Shown here: piece by piece, positions 10,270 to 19,088 of the stretch
Numbering within the stretch: the stretch's first letter is position 1
Layout: every line of letters starts with the position of its first letter
Source of the DNA: Leishmania mexicana MHOM/GT/2001/U1103
Taxonomy: Eukaryota > Euglenozoa > Kinetoplastea > Trypanosomatida > Trypanosomatidae
Reading direction: 5' to 3'
Assembly (NCBI RefSeq): GCF_000234665.1
Contig: NC_018330.1
Location: 865,274-929,273, forward strand
Length of the DNA stretch: 64,000 bases
Translations under genes and position numbers: made by a program
Notes under the pieces: generated by a model
The model's input: only the letters and a program-made list of their open reading frames with translations
Databases searched by the model: none
What the model was told of the DNA's origin: nothing

Positions 10270-10705
10270 AGTTACCTCACCCGGAACCATGTCCCACCAC
10301 ATGAAGATCAAGGATCTGCGCGAGAAGAGCAAGGATGATCTTCTCAAGACGCTGACGGAGTACAAGAAGGAGCTGTCGCAGCTGCGCGTGGTGCAGCAGA
10401 CGGGCGGCGCCGAGACCCGCCTGGGCCGCATCCGCCCGATCCGCAAGAGCATTGCGCGCATTCTGACCGTGCTGAACCAGAACGAGCGCAGCAACCTGAA
10501 GATGTTCTACGCGGACAAGAAGCTGCGCTGCAAGACGCCGAAGGTGCTGCGTGCGAAGCTGACGCACCGCCGCCGCCTTGCGCTGAAGGAAAACGAGAAG
10601 AACCGCAAGACGTCGCGCCAGATGCGCCAGGCACACAAGTTCCCCAAGCGCGTGTACGCCGTCAGGATCTAGGGGGACTGGGCCAAGTGAGAGAGCGATG
10701 GTTGC
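10270..10705 (+). repeat. Direct repeat copy 1 carrying RPL35
   Basis: 436 bases matching 11823-12258 without a difference that I can see. The match begins at an AG 19 bases before the ATG (AGTTACCTCACCCGG) and ends 33 bases after the stop codon. Sequence on both sides is unrelated. This looks like a tandem gene duplication kept identical by gene conversion. Confidence 0.9.
10289..10672 (+). CDS. RPL35: 60S ribosomal protein L35 (uL29), copy 1
   Basis: 127 residues from ATG 10289, close to the usual eukaryotic length of about 123. It matches the uL29 family over its whole length: a first helix of the type KIKDLREKSKDDLLK, the hallmark LSQLRVVQQTGGA, the core RKSIARILTVLNQ, and a basic C-terminal tail ending in KRVYAVRI. 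It is a core protein of the large ribosomal subunit, near the peptide exit tunnel. Codon use is strongly biased to G/C endings, as expected for a highly expressed gene. The second copy, 1,553 bases downstream, encodes the same protein. Upstream in-frame sequence is leader, because the duplicated block begins only 19 bases before this ATG. Confidence 0.98.
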   Translation: MSHHMKIKDLREKSKDDLLKTLTEYKKELSQLRVVQQTGGAETRLGRIRPIRKSIARILTVLNQNERSNLKMFYADKKLRCKTPKVLRAKLTHRRRLALKENEKNRKTSRQMRQAHKFPKRVYAVRI

Positions 10706-11822
10706 AGCGCATCAACGCACCCGCAATGGTGATGTGTGCAGGCGGAGGCGGACGATCGAGGCCCCCGTCCGATGGGTAGTGATGGGGTGGATGTGGCTGG
10801 CGTGGCGTGTTTCGGTTCGGCGTGCGAAGGTGGCGGAAGGGGGATGGGAGGGAGGCAGAGAGGGAGTTGGGGTGAGCGTCTCATCGCTGACGCTATAGCG
10901 CCGCCAACCCCTCTTTGTTTTCCCCGCCTTCCTTTCATCTGTGCCCTCTCCACTCGCTGCCTCTGCGAGCACCCTCCCAGCCTCCCCCCCGCACACGTTC
11001 TCTTGCTCGTGTTATGGGTGCGCTCGACACGGCCACACGAGTCGTTGCCTCTTGAGGACTTTCTGGTAGTTTCGTGGCGTCGACGGAACGGCTGCAGCAT
11101 CGCTGGCGAACGTGCGCCCTTCCACGGCTTCCCTCGCCTTCTTTTGTTATTTCGTTCTTTCCCATTTCCTTTCCCCTTCGCGGCGAAAAAAAAAGACGAG
11201 AGGACAGAACGCGCCAACCACATCAACCACCACACTAACGTCGGTGGGCGCAGACGCTTGCTCACGGCCTCGCAGCCGCTCCCCATGGTTGACGCACGTA
11301 CGCTATGCGCCACTTGTCACTGGGGGGGGAGGGGCTGCGGGACTAGGGTTTGTGTGTGTCTCTCACGTTGTGGGTGTATGCATGTGTGTGTCGGCGGCGG
11401 CGCATTACGTTCCCGCTTCCACTCGAGCTTTATTCGCGAGCTCCCCTTATAGTGGACATCGAGGGCTGTGGTTGCGTGGCCCGGAGTCGCCCCTCCAGCC
11501 CACGAGCTACCTCAACAGTACACCATCAGTGCACTGGGATGTGGGGGAGTCGTTACAGTGACCATGACGTGCGACAGGCACGCTTTCTTTTGAGCGTGGC
11601 CTCGCGCGTGCGTGATCGCGTGTGGGGCAGAAGCAAAACTGGCGGCACTTCAACCGCACACGTGGCGCTCATCTCTCTTCATCTCTTGTGCCGTTCTTTT
11701 TTGCTTTCGCTGCTGCTGCACAACACAGCGCCATCATTCTCTCTCCCTGTGTGCCCCACCATCTCACCTGGCGGCATTCTCCCCTTTTCCGAAATACAGT
11801 GTGTGAGTGTGTGTATACTTGA
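10706..11822 (+). other. Spacer between the two RPL35 copies
   Basis: About 1.1 kb with no gene. It holds the 3' UTR of copy 1 and the leader of copy 2: an A9 run near 11186-11194, a G run near 11320 and a short TG run near 11347-11360. A candidate acceptor (CTTTTCCGAAATACAG) ends near 11800. It shares no obvious sequence with the region before copy 1. Confidence 0.55.
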
Positions 11823-12258
11823 AGTTACCTCACCCGGAACCATGTCCCACCACATGAAGATCAAGGATCTGCGCGAGAAGAGCAAGGATGATCTTCTCAA
11901 GACGCTGACGGAGTACAAGAAGGAGCTGTCGCAGCTGCGCGTGGTGCAGCAGACGGGCGGCGCCGAGACCCGCCTGGGCCGCATCCGCCCGATCCGCAAG
12001 AGCATTGCGCGCATTCTGACCGTGCTGAACCAGAACGAGCGCAGCAACCTGAAGATGTTCTACGCGGACAAGAAGCTGCGCTGCAAGACGCCGAAGGTGC
12101 TGCGTGCGAAGCTGACGCACCGCCGCCGCCTTGCGCTGAAGGAAAACGAGAAGAACCGCAAGACGTCGCGCCAGATGCGCCAGGCACACAAGTTCCCCAA
12201 GCGCGTGTACGCCGTCAGGATCTAGGGGGACTGGGCCAAGTGAGAGAGCGATGGTTGC
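11823..12258 (+). repeat. Direct repeat copy 2 carrying RPL35
   Basis: Second copy of the 436-base repeat, offset 1,553 bases from copy 1. It includes the last 19 bases of leader, the whole coding region and 33 bases of 3' flank. Confidence 0.9.
11842..12225 (+). CDS. RPL35: 60S ribosomal protein L35 (uL29), copy 2
   Basis: 127 residues, identical to copy 1, starting at ATG 11842. The coding DNA is also identical, so the pair has been homogenised recently. The leader beyond 19 bases and the 3' UTR beyond 33 bases differ from copy 1. In trypanosomatids mRNA level is set mainly by UTRs, so the two copies could be expressed differently. Two identical genes are a common way to raise dosage of a ribosomal protein in these organisms. 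Confidence 0.98.
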   Translation: MSHHMKIKDLREKSKDDLLKTLTEYKKELSQLRVVQQTGGAETRLGRIRPIRKSIARILTVLNQNERSNLKMFYADKKLRCKTPKVLRAKLTHRRRLALKENEKNRKTSRQMRQAHKFPKRVYAVRI

Positions 12259-13390
12259 CGCGGAAAGATGGAGTGAGCCCCCCTCTCCGCGACGGTGCTG
12301 GGGAGCGTTGATGTATGATGAGCACAAGACGATCAGCGCGGTGCACAGAATGAGGTGCCGTAAAGATGGATGAAGTGGCAGCAAGAGGCCATGACCCTGG
12401 AGGTAGGGAGGCGGGGGCTCGGTGGCGGCAGCTGGCTGATGCTCAGACGCACAGATGCCGCTGCCTCTGTCCCTCTCCTCTTTCGCCCCTCCTTGTGCAC
12501 CTCTTCTCTTACCCGCCACTGCAGAGTAGGCGTGGTGGCTTCCTCTCCGTATCGGCAGAGTGCGGCCTGTGCATTGGGGGGTCTCTCTCACACACACGCC
12601 GGCCGCGCCTTCGCTCTCCTGCGCGCGTTCGCCCTTGCGGCTCGTCCACGGCGTCTTCTTGGCTTGGCTGCAGCGCTTCTCTTTTGTTTTATGTTTTCTC
12701 GCTTGTCATTTGTACGTTGTGTCGACTCCACCGCCACACATCCCAAACCGGAAACAGAAAACAACGAAGGCACGTGAGGGAGGGAGGTGAGGGGTCGGGG
12801 TGGGGAGGGCAAGACTGACGGTGAGGCTGTATCCTTCCTCTCTCTGCCTGTATGCAACGCGAGCACTCTCCGGCAACATAGGTTCCCGCCTGTTTCGCAT
12901 TCTCGGGCTCGACAACTGGAAGCCTGCAAGATCAGTCTCCCTCGCGCTGAGTACGTGCTGCTCTTCAGCTGTGTGGCCCGCTGTGCGGACACACGCCGTT
13001 GCCAGCCACGGCCAGATCTCCTCTTTCTGGCCTCTCCCGCTGCCACCTCGAATTTGTGCCACGCTGTCCGCTCTTCTACCCGTCGTCGTCTCACGCACTG
13101 CACGTGCTTGTGGTGTGCCTGCCCCTTGTTGGTTCCCTGCTTTGCGCCGCTTAAGGCTTTGGGCGCATTCCTCGCACATTGAGTGGGCGGCCTGCACCAG
13201 TGCCACGAACACGCCGCCCCCTTTCCTTTCCTTCGGTGACACCTGTGGCAGTGCGGGGGGGCCGTAGAGGAGAGGCAGGGGCGGGTGGTGCCGCCCTACA
13301 CACAAAAGAGGACGAACACAGCCACACAGACATGCGCGGAGTGTTCCTCGCGTTTCTTATCTTTCTCTCTCGCCTGCTCTCCGCGCAGAC
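12259..13390 (+). other. Spacer, 1.1 kb
   Basis: No gene supported; mostly pyrimidine-rich, with a short CA run near 12588-12598. It ends in a clear pyrimidine tract directly before the next start codon. Confidence 0.55.
13347..13388 (+). promoter_or_regulatory. Candidate trans-splice acceptor before 13391
   Basis: A pyrimidine tract (CGTTTCTTATCTTTCTCTCT and following) leads to CGCGCAG, with AG at 13387-13388. If used, it would leave a 5' UTR of only two template bases before ATG 13391. Inferred from sequence alone; an earlier AG could be used instead. Confidence 0.35.
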
Positions 13391-15973
13391 ATGTCGCACC
13401 CCAAGGAGAATGGCAACGATGTTCCGGCCTCAGTGGAGGTGCCGTTCTCGACTTCCCTTTTCTCGCGCAGCGCCAACAACTTCCCTGCATATCATGTCAA
13501 GGTTGTTGCTGAGACACCATCGCCGGTGCCGAGTGCGCTGGGAAACCGCACCGCTGCTCACCAACACGGCGCTGTCGCTGATGAGGCTCACATGCGCAGC
13601 GCATCGACGACCCCGCCGCAGCTCAGCATGGATGCGCTGCCGGCCCTGCGCGCCACTGAGACGCGACTGCGGCAAGCGCAAGAGGCAGAACGGAGCGTGT
13701 TGTTCCGTTTGCGACTCCTCACGGAGGCCTTAGTTGGCGTCGTGCCCCTGTCTAACGCGTTGGGTGTCGCGGGTGTGGCGGCGACGGCGGCACACGGGAG
13801 CGGCGACGCTGAGGACGTCAGTGCGCTGCCCGGCAAGGGTACATTCAGAGCTTCACTGCCGGCCGTGATCGCTTGCCCCCTAGCCACTGAGACGGACGAG
13901 GCGATGCGCATGCCAGCGGAGGCGCGCGTCGTGATGCAGTGCGTTGCTATGCCGCCAGCAGGCCTCTCCGCAGCTGCGAGAGAGCAGTACGTTGCTCTGC
14001 ACCGCGCTCTTGCACGGCACTTTTGTGAGCCGGAGGACGGCGGCGTTGGCGGCACTGGTGATACCGCCGCCAACGCCGCGCGCACTCCAAGTACGGCGAC
14101 ACCGGAAAACCATCAGGCCATTGGGCAGTACGAGGCGACTCCTCCTGTGCTCGGCTCGTGGACCACTGAAGTCGCCGACACCAGCAGCACAAGCACGCCA
14201 AGTACCCACGGCGTTGCCGAAGACGGGGCAGGCGCTTCCAGCAACCCAGATGCATCGCATCGTAGCGCAGTCGAGGCGCAGCGGCGCACGCGTTTCTTCA
14301 GCGACCTGCGGTACTGCCCGCCGTCCCCACCGCAGCGATCAGTGAGCCCACGTATGCAGCACGACTCGACTACTTCTCGTGATCCGGAAACGTTGACGGC
14401 AGCAGTGAACATGGGCAACCGCAGCGCATCGCGGGGCAGACGAGCACCCCACTCGCCGCCATCGTCTCATGGGCATGGCTTGACTGATAGGTTTGTAGAC
14501 ACGAAGAGGGGCGAGGGTGCCGTGGCGCTGACGTTGACGTTGCAAAAGCTTTTACCAGCCTACGTGGAAGACTCATGCGCGGAGTCCGCAGCGAAGGGAG
14601 AGCGGGACGAGGTGAGGGAGGAGGCGGAAGGCGGCCACCGTCGTGAAGAGGCAAAGGAGGCCACGCTAGCGTTATACACGCCAGCAGTTTCGCCAAGTTT
14701 TGCGACGGTGCTGACATGTGGACCCTCACCATGTTTGATGAAGGCGGAGCCTTGCAGCCCTTTATCTCCATGCATCCCTCCGCTTTCAGCTCACCGAACC
14801 TCCGCGGTTACCGCATGGGAGAGCAGCGACCGCCCTGCTCCCGATGGGCAGCTCTTTCACGATACTCCCTCACCGCCGACGTTGAGGCTTTCGCCGCGCC
14901 AACTCTCTCAGCCGCTTAGCGCCACCCCGACCTCGACCTGTGGTGACGCGGACGAGGAGGGGATGTACTTTCCTAGACCGCCGCCAGCCAAGACGCATCG
15001 CCGTGTTGAAGTCGATGCCGAGCTTTCATCCCGCCTCCCTGCCATGGGCAACGGTGGTAGCGCTTCTACAGGGGCCGATGGGGCTTCCATTTTCTCCACA
15101 ATGTCAAGTCCAACTGCCTCAGCGCCGTCACTTCGTCGTCGTCTGGCATTTGGCGGTGACCATGACGGGTCGGATGCCGAGTCAGCAAGAGCACCCCACT
15201 CGGAGAAGCGCGGGAGGGTGGCTGCTTCGTCATCGATGCACATGGTGGACAGAGGCTGCAAGGAGGTGCCACAAACGGTGAGCGCCGCGCGCGTTATGCC
15301 ACCGTCACCGACGCCGACGCGCGTTGTGACCGCCACCGACATACTTGCCACAATCACTGCCCTTCCACCCCCATCGTCGTCGTCGTCGCTCCTTTCAAAG
15401 CGTGCCACATTGCGGTGCGCACATCGTGGCTGCAAGGACACCGGTGCGACGCGTAAGGTGAATGCGTCGCCTGCAGAAGGTCAGTCGACGCACCGTGGCG
15501 CGCACAGGCGGATACGGGGGAAGGATGACGAGCGGGGACGTATCGGCGTGAATGATGAGGTTCTTGCGGCGGTGCCGTTAGCGGGTTTGCCATCTCTTGG
15601 CGTGGGTGTGTCGTTGAGCGCTGCCGCTGGGTTGGGCCGGTCGATGTGCGAAGAAGCGGCCAATGACCGACATCGAAGATGGGCGACGGCGCGCCACACC
15701 GAGAGTGACGGCCATCATCGCACAATTTTCGAGGAGGAACACGTTCCCTGCGGCTACGTGCGAACCCGTGAGCAACGGATTGAGGACGTTGTGCAGACAG
15801 AGCAGGTGCTCGACGCTGTGCGTGCAGCGTGTGGGCCACTGCCGCCTACATCTTCACAGACCCCTTCGCGATGCCTCAGAGTCGACACCGAGTGCGATGG
15901 CGTGCTGGTGTCCCCCTCGCCGCCTCTCTCGCAGAACACACCACGCCAGTTCTGGGACATCAGCTTCCCTTGA
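13391..15973 (+). CDS. Disordered protein with CtIP/Sae2-like C-terminal motif
   Basis: 860 residues from ATG 13391. Most of the chain is low-complexity Ser, Pro, Thr and Ala, with many SP and TP sites. A short helical segment near residues 84-115 (RATETRLRQAQEAERSVLF) could form a coiled coil. Basic and Cys/His-containing stretches (LRCAHRGC) lie near residue 675, and a charged helix (TREQRIEDVVQTEQVL) near 795. The last 12 residues are NTPRQFWDISFP. That ending resembles the TPxxFWxxxF motif near the C-terminus of CtIP, Ctp1 and plant COM1, which act with MRE11 in DNA end resection. The RHR DNA-binding motif and CxxC that normally precede it were not found in the expected place. The match is therefore partial and the function unproven. 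Confidence 0.85.
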   Translation: MSHPKENGNDVPASVEVPFSTSLFSRSANNFPAYHVKVVAETPSPVPSALGNRTAAHQHGAVADEAHMRSASTTPPQLSMDALPALRATETRLRQAQEAERSVLFRLRLLTEALVGVVPLSNALGVAGVAATAAHGSGDAEDVSALPGKGTFRASLPAVIACPLATETDEAMRMPAEARVVMQCVAMPPAGLSAAAREQYVALHRALARHFCEPEDGGVGGTGDTAANAARTPSTATPENHQAIGQYEATPPVLGSWTTEVADTSSTSTPSTHGVAEDGAGASSNPDASHRSAVEAQRRTRFFSDLRYCPPSPPQRSVSPRMQHDSTTSRDPETLTAAVNMGNRSASRGRRAPHSPPSSHGHGLTDRFVDTKRGEGAVALTLTLQKLLPAYVEDSCAESAAKGERDEVREEAEGGHRREEAKEATLALYTPAVSPSFATVLTCGPSPCLMKAEPCSPLSPCIPPLSAHRTSAVTAWESSDRPAPDGQLFHDTPSPPTLRLSPRQLSQPLSATPTSTCGDADEEGMYFPRPPPAKTHRRVEVDAELSSRLPAMGNGGSASTGADGASIFSTMSSPTASAPSLRRRLAFGGDHDGSDAESARAPHSEKRGRVAASSSMHMVDRGCKEVPQTVSAARVMPPSPTPTRVVTATDILATITALPPPSSSSSLLSKRATLRCAHRGCKDTGATRKVNASPAEGQSTHRGAHRRIRGKDDERGRIGVNDEVLAAVPLAGLPSLGVGVSLSAAAGLGRSMCEEAANDRHRRWATARHTESDGHHRTIFEEEHVPCGYVRTREQRIEDVVQTEQVLDAVRAACGPLPPTSSQTPSRCLRVDTECDGVLVSPSPPLSQNTPRQFWDISFP

Positions 15974-17039
15974 CGGTTGAGGAAGGTGAAAGGCAAGTCG
16001 ACAAGCGTCGGCGAAACCAAGACGATGACAGAGCAAACGCGCATACCCAGCAGGTGTAACGCGAAGGAAAAAAAAACGGTGCGCCTGCTCCCTGCGCGAC
16101 ACGCGCTTCTGCTGCTGCTGCTGCTGCCGTGTCTGCTGTGCACGCTTGCTTTCCAGCCCTTCCATTCCCCCTTCTCGTGGCCATCACTCCTTTTTTTCTG
16201 GCTTGAATAGAATCAGCAGAAGGAGAGGCTACAGAGGTGCGCGCTGCCACCGCCGGCGGGAGTTTTGACGACGCCGGCTGGGCCTAATATTCACTGAGCC
16301 TGGGTAGCTTATTCTGCGCGGCTTGAGTCCTGTTGATGAGGGAATCTGTGTGTGTGTGTGGGTGGAGGGATATCTTCAGCCTGTGCACCATCGCCTTCTC
16401 CCCCTTCTGCTCCTCTGCCACTGTGCCAGTCTGCACGGAAATCCTGGTTGCACCTCCACCGCTCCCTGTCTCTCACGTGCGTGCTCGCGCGCACATTGAT
16501 GCGCATTGCATTCCTCCCATCTTCCCTGCTGCTGCATGCGTCTCTCGGTCACTCACTTGCCCGTAAAGCACATCAACACACATAACGGTGCCACGACGAC
16601 GACGACGACAACACACACACACGCACACACGCAGAAAGGACAAGAAGGAAATCATCGCTGTGCCCGGCACATTGCACCCCCTCCTCTTACCCCTCTACCC
16701 CCTCCCCCTCCTCCTCGGTGCTCCGGTGGCGGTGGCGGGGCATACGCGGGCTTTTGGGGTGTTTTATTGCCTCTGCCTTCTCTCTACATTTGAGCGTGTG
16801 CGTGCGCCGGGTGGGAGGCCGAACAGCAGCACTTGCCGCCATCTGCCCCGCGCCCCTAGAACTCCTCACCCTGCGATCTCCATCAGCATCAGTGACAGCT
16901 CCGCCCCCCCTTCTTGGGGCCCGCACCTCGTTCGATCACTCACGATCTCATGCGTGCTCCCCCGCTGTCTTTATCGTGCGTGGTCGTCGCTCTTTGTCCC
17001 TCGAAGTTTGGTTTTCTAGTCCACACTCAGTGACCGGCA
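15974..17039 (+). other. Spacer, 1.1 kb
   Basis: No gene supported. It contains an A9 run (16068-16076), a CTG run (about 16109-16127), a TG run (about 16347-16360), and an ACG run followed by CA repeats (16592-16635). Confidence 0.55.
17001..17030 (+). promoter_or_regulatory. Candidate trans-splice acceptor before SLY1
   Basis: A T-rich tract (TTTGGTTTTCTAG) is followed by CCACACTCAG. The AGs at 17018-17019 and 17029-17030 would leave 5' UTRs of about 20 or 9 bases before ATG 17040. Inference from sequence only. Confidence 0.35.
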
Positions 17040-19088
17040 ATGTTCACCGCATCCAGCTCTCTCATGGGCGGTGCCGGCGGCCCGTTGGCTCGCCCACCCG
17101 GCGCGGTTGCGGCGCGGCAGACACCGAGTCAGTACTGGCTTCGTCAGCGCCAGGAGTCTGTGTTGGCGGAGATGATCAGGATGGCCGTGCCACTGGACGC
17201 GCAAGGCAATATGGTGGCAGAGCCGTACTCGACCGCCGCCGTCGCCTCTGCTGAGCCGGTCATCACAACGTGGCGTCTTCTCATCTTCGACGACTGGGGC
17301 CGCGACATCATTGCGCCGCTCCTAAAGGTCGGCCAACTGCGCGAACTTGGCGTCACCCTGTACCTGCACATCGCCACGGAGCGTGACCCGGTGCCGGGGG
17401 CCCCGGCCATCTACTTTTGCGCGCCGACAGAGGAGAACATTACCCAGATCGCGAAGGACTGCGCGCAGAGCCTGTATGAGTGGGTCTACCTCAACTTCAC
17501 GACGCAGATCCCGCGACCGCAGCTGGAGTTGCTGGCGCAGCAGCTCAGTGCCTCGCCACTAGAGTCGATTCGGCACATCCACGTGTACGACCGCACGCTG
17601 AGCTACGTGGCCTTGGAGAACGACCTCTTCTCCCTCATGCTGAACAACTCCTTCCCGCTGCTTAACAAGACGAACGCCAAGGACGAAGAAATCGAGGGAC
17701 ACCTCAATCAGGTCGTTCTGGGCATCTCACACGTGTGTCTGTCATTGCAGGTGTTGCCCATCCTGGTGCACTCCCGCTCTGGCGCCGCGGCGGAGGTCGC
17801 TCGACGGCTGTCCGTGCGCCTGAACGACGCGCTGAACGACCGGCAGCTGACACCGGCACCCTCCTCGGTGCTGGGGCGGCCGCTGCTGCTTCTCGTCGAT
17901 CGCTCCAGCGACCTCGCAACGGCGCTGCACCACCCCTTCACGTACCGCGGCCTCCTCGTCGAGATAGGCGGCATGAAGCTGAACAAGTGCACCATCACCA
18001 CTCCAGACGGGAAGGACGAGTTACTCGAGGTGGATCCTGACAAGGACGAGGTCTACCGCGAGAACGCTAACCTTGAGTTCGGCACTGTCGGCGGCAACAT
18101 CGAAGCTGCGCTGCGCCGCTACAAGGAGGAGTACGCCGCGCTGGCCCAAGAGACACCCGGCGGTGCCGGTAGCATGATGGGCGACGGCGGCGACGGAAAC
18201 GACATGTCGAAGCTGCTGGCGAACGCGCCGGCACTGGCGGAGCGGAAACGCTGCCTCGACGCCCACACGAAGCTTGCCTTCAGTATCCTCAGCAAGATTC
18301 GCTCGAGGCACCTGGACCACTACCACGGTGTGGAGCTTGCCGTACTCCAACAGGAGGGACTCGACGAGCAGGAGTTTCACAACCTGCTGGCCAACAGCCT
18401 CGGCACCACAGAGGACAGACAGCGGTTGTACCTCATCGCATACCTGATGTGCGCCAACGAAGAGGAGGCACGCTACGTGCAGAGTCACGAGGGCGCCGTC
18501 AGCGAGGGGGCCGCGGGCTTCCCGGCTCTTGCGTACCTGAAGCACCTGCGGAACTGGTCCCTGACTGTGCAGAGCCCCAGCGCGGCGCAGCCGAACCCCA
18601 GCCAGGGCTTTGGCTGGGGGTTTGCGCAGCAGATCGCCAAGAACATTGCGAGCTCGCTGGGGAGCAAGACAGAGACGATGCTTCCGCTCACGAAGCTGGT
18701 AGACGCACTCATGCAGGACGGACCTGGCGCGCCGCCAGGTTCGGCGAGCAGCGGTGGTGCAAGCGGTGTTGGCGGCTCGTACAGCAGCCCAACGAGCGCA
18801 CTTCCCGGTGGCAGCAGCGGCGCATCCGGTGGCCTGCGCGCCAAACTGCTTGAAACCGTCGATGCGTACGACCCCCGCACGAGGAAGCCGGTGGACCTGC
18901 GCGAGGCGGTCTTCTCGCAAGCGATCGTGTTTGCCCTCGGCGGTGGCAGCGTGGCGGAGTACGACAACTTGAAGGCATGGGAGGCGAGAAAGCCGCGCAA
19001 GTCCGTGATGTATGGCTGTACATCGGTGGTCTCTGGCGAGGACATGCTCCGGCAACTAAGCATCTTGGGTGCATCGCAGAACCCGTGA
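17040..19088 (+). CDS. SLY1: Sec1/Munc18 family protein, SLY1 type
   Basis: 682 residues from ATG 17040. The chain matches SLY1 (SCFD1), the SM protein that binds the syntaxin Sed5 and drives SNARE assembly in ER-Golgi transport. Signs are the first Sec1 segment WRLLIFDDWGRDIIAPLL (about 78-95) with GVTLYLHIATERDPVP, then PAIYFCAPTEENI (about 122-134). Next come YLNFTTQIPR and the family signature PLLLLVDRSSDLATALHHPF (about 281-300). A Gly/Ser-rich linker near residues 565-600 is longer than usual and is followed by a conserved closing segment (IVFALGGGSVAEYDNL) typical of SM proteins. Cytosolic, with no signal peptide. Length is near the family norm of about 640-670. Confidence 0.93.
   Translation: MFTASSSLMGGAGGPLARPPGAVAARQTPSQYWLRQRQESVLAEMIRMAVPLDAQGNMVAEPYSTAAVASAEPVITTWRLLIFDDWGRDIIAPLLKVGQLRELGVTLYLHIATERDPVPGAPAIYFCAPTEENITQIAKDCAQSLYEWVYLNFTTQIPRPQLELLAQQLSASPLESIRHIHVYDRTLSYVALENDLFSLMLNNSFPLLNKTNAKDEEIEGHLNQVVLGISHVCLSLQVLPILVHSRSGAAAEVARRLSVRLNDALNDRQLTPAPSSVLGRPLLLLVDRSSDLATALHHPFTYRGLLVEIGGMKLNKCTITTPDGKDELLEVDPDKDEVYRENANLEFGTVGGNIEAALRRYKEEYAALAQETPGGAGSMMGDGGDGNDMSKLLANAPALAERKRCLDAHTKLAFSILSKIRSRHLDHYHGVELAVLQQEGLDEQEFHNLLANSLGTTEDRQRLYLIAYLMCANEEEARYVQSHEGAVSEGAAGFPALAYLKHLRNWSLTVQSPSAAQPNPSQGFGWGFAQQIAKNIASSLGSKTETMLPLTKLVDALMQDGPGAPPGSASSGGASGVGGSYSSPTSALPGGSSGASGGLRAKLLETVDAYDPRTRKPVDLREAVFSQAIVFALGGGSVAEYDNLKAWEARKPRKSVMYGCTSVVSGEDMLRQLSILGASQNP

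Noticed and set aside
9911..10288. In-frame N-terminal extension of RPL35 copy 1
   Set aside because: The extension is absent from copy 2 and from the family, and its composition is that of leader sequence.
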